DNA from: Candidatus Rokuibacteriota bacterium
GTDB taxonomy: Bacteria; Methylomirabilota; Methylomirabilia; Rokubacteriales; CSP1-6
NCBI GenBank assembly: GCA_003221435.1
Contig: QHRS01000122.1
Location: 1-8,422 of the forward strand
Direction of reading: 5' to 3'
DNA length: 8,422 bases
This document shows positions 6,055 to 8,422 of this stretch, in pieces. Positions within the stretch are counted from its first letter, which is position 1, and every line of letters starts with the position of its first letter. The notes beneath the pieces are model-generated. The model saw nothing but the letters and a program-made list of their open reading frames with translations, did not search any database and had not been told where the DNA came from. A program made the position numbers and the translations under genes.

Positions 6055-7397
6055 TCAAGCGAATTCGCCGTCGATGGCGGCCGTTCCGAAGGCCAGGAAC
6101 ACCCAGAAGAAGCGGAGGTGTACGATCTCGACGGCGAACCCGTCGTAGAGGAACCCCGTCAGGAACACGAACGCCAGCAGGGCGATGCGGCCACGGCTTC
6201 CCGGAGCACGCGCTGCTCGGAAGAACCCGATCGCACGCGACGCGAAGAACCAGGCCATCGCGCCGAACCCGACGAGGCCGGCGCGGGCCAGCCAGCCGAA
6301 CCACGAAGAGTGCGGGTCGGGCCCCGTGCGGTAGCGGTCGACGACCTGCCGGGGGTCGTCGTTGAAGAATCGGGCCGCCGCCTCGAATTGGGGGAACGCC
6401 ACGAATCGCTTCAGGTTCTCGCCGAAAAGCCCGGGGCCGATTCCGGTAAGCGGGCGCTCGAGGAACATCCGCACCGCGGCCCCGTGGATCAACGCGCGTT
6501 CCTCAGGCACTGCATAGAACCTCACGGACGCAAAGCCGGTTTCCGCGTTCCGCTCGTAGGAGAACGGAAAGAAGTTCCATGCCAGTGTGACGGCGCAGAG
6601 CAACGTGAACCCGACTACAATCTCGCCGAGGACGATGGTGGAGGCTACCTGCCACGGACCGCGGTGAGCGGAGAGGAGCGACAAGAGGAAGAAGGCGAGC
6701 AGGACGCCGCCGGCGGCGCGCGAAGCAGTCAGGAACAGGGTGACGCCCATCACCCCGAGCGCCAGCCCGACAAGCACAAGCGTTCGTCGTCGCCGCTGCG
6801 GCATGACGACAAGCACACACGCGAAGAACACGGCGGAGTTGATGAAGACGGCCAGGGTCGTGGGGTGGGCGAAGGGCCCCATCGTACGGAGGGCAATGTT
6901 CGCCTGCCATCCGGGCGCCGTTGACGTCTGCACCAGCCAGCTCCGCCATCCGCCATCGCGCATATGGCCGCTGCGCTGGCGACGTACCAGGTCGAAAAGC
7001 GCCAGACGCGCTCCTCGGTGAACGACAACTGCGCGATCAGCGTGTATGCGACGATCGAGTACCCGAATCGTGCGAGGTCGGGAAGCCCTCGGGCGGGCGC
7101 CGGCGAGAAGACCACGGCGATGGCGATGCCGGCCAGCAAAATCAGCGGCGACCGCCAGGCGGCGCGCGGCAGTGCGGCTCGCCCCTCGGTCAAGACGGCC
7201 CAGAGCCACACGCCGACGAGCAACGCGAACGCAAGGTCCGCCGGGACAAGCCGCTTCCACGCGAGTCCGGGGAGGACAGGAGCGGCGAAGCTGAATGCTG
7301 GCCCCGTGGAAACCATGACAGCCAGCGCAAAGATCAACGATACGACGAACTTGAGCGTGTCGAGGGGACGCCGGGGCCCGATCGGCGCTACGGGCAT
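6055..7397 (-). pseudogene. O-antigen ligase/polymerase (Wzy/WaaL-type) membrane protein, interrupted by a frameshift
   Basis: Two overlapping frames make up one gene. From ATG 7397 to about 6960, one frame encodes hydrophobic segments (LKFVVSLIFALAVMVS, ADLAFALLVGVWLWAVL, SPLILLAGIAIAVVF, GYSIVAYTLIAQLSF). From about 6960 to the TGA at 6055, a second frame encodes the rest of a typical ligase: GPFAHPTTLAVF, several membrane helices, TASRAAGGVLLAF (Arg codon at about 6720), ERPLTGIGPGLFGEN, and DPHSSWFGWLARAGLVGF (His codon 6310-6312). The Arg and His motifs match the large periplasmic loop of the Wzy_C/O-antigen ligase family, which links or polymerises lipid-carried glycan units. Each frame turns Arg-rich and non-hydrophobic beyond the switch point. 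The total length, 1343 bases, is one base short of whole codons, so the sequence lacks one base (or seven; see the tandem repeat). A true mutation, a phase-variable state or a sequencing error are all possible. It is the first gene of the operon. Confidence 0.85.
6944..6957 (-). repeat. Perfect 7-bp tandem repeat (two GATGGCG units) at the frameshift
   Basis: Read on the - strand, GATGGCG occurs twice in a row (6957-6951 and 6950-6944) inside the O-antigen ligase gene, at the point where the coding frame switches. Seven is not a multiple of three, so gain or loss of a unit shifts the frame. One extra copy would join the upstream frame (reading Ala-Met-Ala-Asp-Gly-Gly) to the downstream frame (reading Trp-Arg-Ser-Trp-Leu-Val) with no stop. 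Confidence 0.8.
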
Positions 7398-7722
7398 GGA
7401 TCGACCGGGTGCGCAGCCGATGGCATGGACGCCTAGTCTATCAACAGGCTGCTGAGAACCCTGACATTTGCCTGCTCGTCCTGTCTTGCATACACGCAGT
7501 ATTTCCTCAGCCTGCCAAGAGAAGTTCGAGGAGGCCAACTCGGCCGCGGCGATTATCGCGTTCCGCTTTTTCAAGGCCGCGGTTAGACTGACGATCGCCG
7601 ACAAGATGCGCAGCCAGGTCCAGCGCGTGACATCGTCCAAGCGTCGTCTCGGGGATCCGCCCTTCGCACTTGTGGAGCGCCACTCCCGGCCCGGCGCCCG
7701 GATGGTCTAGAGAATCCGCGTC
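7398..7722. other. Divergent intergenic region, likely promoter region for both flanking genes
   Basis: This gap separates the - strand glycan operon from the + strand YfhO-like gene, so both should have promoters here, but I find no convincing -35/-10 pair. The part 7431-7520 is visibly less GC-rich (47 of 90 bases are G or C) than the surrounding genes. It includes CAACAGGCTGCTGAG (7443-7457) and CTCAGCCTG (7506-7514), an imperfect inverted pair about 50 bases apart. GGCCGCGG occurs twice between about 7540 and 7585. Frames that cross the region on either strand have no recognisable domain and no good ribosome binding site. It could hold a relic of a repeat or mobile element end; the evidence is weak. 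Confidence 0.4.
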
Positions 7723-8422
7723 GTGCTTCGCCCCGATGCCGGGGACATCCGGGCCGCGCTCCTCATCGTCTGCTGCCTCGTCGCGTTCTTCGGGGAGCCG
7801 ATCTTCACCTCGAAGGTGTTCTCGCCCGCGGGCCTGCTGTTCGACTACCCGCCGTGGAACCGGCACGCGCCAGCGGGGTACGCCCGCCCGAACACCGGCC
7901 TCATGGACCGCGTGAACCAGCACGATCGCTGGCGCCAGTTCAACCGTGAATCGCTCCGGCACGGCGAGTTGCCGCTCTGGAACCCGTGGGCCTTCGCCGG
8001 CGTGCCCCACCTCGCCAACTACCAGTCGGCGCCGCTCTACCCGCCGAGTCTCGCCACGTTGCCGCTCCCGTTCGAGACGGCGCAGCTCCTGATCGCGATG
8101 TTCCACCTCGGCATCGCTGGGCTCTTTACCTGGCTCTTCCTGCGACGGAGTGGAGTCGAGCCGCCGGGCGCGCTATTGGGCGCACTGGCGTTCATGTTCT
8201 CGGGCGCGCTCGTGCTCTGGCTCGGCTCGCCGGGAGGCTACGTCATCGTCTGGCTGCCGGCGCTCATGTACTTGACCGGTCGCTTCATCACGGAGCCCGG
8301 CGCGGGCGTCTGGTTCGGGCTCTACGCGGCCGTCAGTCTCCAGTTCCTCGCGGGCCACCCGGAGTCTTCCGCTTACATCCTGACGATGGCCTGGGTCTTT
8401 TTCGCGTTCAGGCTCGTGGAGC
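7723..8422 (+). CDS. YfhO-like multispanning membrane protein, N-terminal part (runs off the right edge)
   Basis: This open frame continues without a stop to the window end (233 residues seen; family members are usually 700-900 residues). YfhO-like proteins are GT-C-type membrane proteins; in Bacillus, YfhO works with a flippase-type glycosyltransferase to glycosylate lipoteichoic acid. Landmarks of the family N-terminus are present: a first membrane helix (about 10-28), then LLFDYPPWN (38-46), D62 in the first outer loop, GELPLWNPWAFAGVPHLAN (81-99) and SAPLYPPS (102-109). Further membrane helices lie at about 117-140, 148-167, 171-188, 195-210 and 216-231, with AGHPESS (210-216) before the last; a GHP motif is common here. 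GTG 7723 is the first plausible start after the in-frame stop at 7708-7710. AGAGAA just upstream is a fair ribosome binding site. It probably transfers a lipid-linked sugar on the outer face of the membrane, in keeping with the neighbouring glycan operon, but it is divergently transcribed. Confidence 0.85.
   Translation, partial: MLRPDAGDIRAALLIVCCLVAFFGEPIFTSKVFSPAGLLFDYPPWNRHAPAGYARPNTGLMDRVNQHDRWRQFNRESLRHGELPLWNPWAFAGVPHLANYQSAPLYPPSLATLPLPFETAQLLIAMFHLGIAGLFTWLFLRRSGVEPPGALLGALAFMFSGALVLWLGSPGGYVIVWLPALMYLTGRFITEPGAGVWFGLYAAVSLQFLAGHPESSAYILTMAWVFFAFRLVE

Noticed and set aside
5028..6924. Long + strand open frames opposite the aminotransferase and O-antigen ligase genes
   Set aside because: They are highly charged translations with no recognisable motifs and are explained by high-GC codon bias of the - strand genes.
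6944..6957. Programmed -1 ribosomal frameshifting as the explanation for the split ligase gene
   Set aside because: No slippery heptamer of the X-XXY-YYZ kind and no clear downstream pseudoknot are visible at the switch point. A deletion or repeat-unit change is simpler.
7398..7640. Extension of the O-antigen ligase N-terminal frame upstream to 7640
   Set aside because: The added 81 residues lack ligase character and have no ribosome binding site. The hydrophobic N-terminus begins shortly after ATG 7397.
7468..7710. 80-codon + strand open frame before the YfhO-like gene
   Set aside because: There is no ribosome binding site, domain or membrane segment, and it lies in the intergenic region. 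It cannot be excluded as a tiny gene but has no support.
7507..8106. 199-codon open frame on the - strand opposite the YfhO-like gene
   Set aside because: It is a charged, low-complexity Arg/Glu-rich translation typical of the antisense of high-GC genes. The + strand frame has clear family motifs.

Overview
The window is a high-GC stretch (roughly two-thirds G+C by eye) of densely packed bacterial genes. It uses GTG starts freely and carries multihaem cytochromes beside a surface-glycan operon. This suits an uncultured soil or subsurface lineage such as Rokubacteria/Methylomirabilota or a deltaproteobacterial relative. That placement is inference from style and gene content; there is no rRNA or other phylogenetic marker here.

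Layout. On the + strand: the end of a RimI-like N-acetyltransferase (cut by the left edge), then a two-gene electron-transfer unit made of an exported monohaem cytochrome-like protein with a predicted beta-rich C-terminal domain (476-1276) and a membrane-anchored NapC/NirT-type cytochrome with five CXXCH motifs (1297-1884). A short convergent gap with a GC-rich hairpin follows.

On the - strand, transcribed from about 7400 down to 2031, is one apparent operon: an O-antigen ligase/polymerase-family membrane protein (frameshifted in this sequence), a DegT/DnrJ/EryC1/StrS sugar aminotransferase, a B12-binding radical SAM enzyme, a GT4 glycosyltransferase, and a YjbQ-family protein. The aminotransferase and radical SAM genes overlap by four bases (ATGA). 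Together these genes look like part of a pathway that makes an amino-sugar-containing surface polysaccharide: sugar amination, an unknown radical modification, glycosyl transfer, and polymerisation or ligation. YjbQ is a conserved housekeeping-type protein at the tail, and its link to the pathway is unclear.

A 325-bp divergent intergenic region (7398-7722) contains a locally AT-richer patch and should hold the operon promoter. It is followed on the + strand by the start of a large YfhO-like multispanning membrane protein that runs off the right edge.

The most testable oddity is the frameshift in the O-antigen ligase. It lies on or next to a perfect 7-bp tandem repeat (two copies), and a third copy would exactly restore the reading frame. 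No tRNA, rRNA, CRISPR array or intact mobile element was seen. Apart from the glycan operon and the cytochrome pair, I see no clear sign of a wholly new system.
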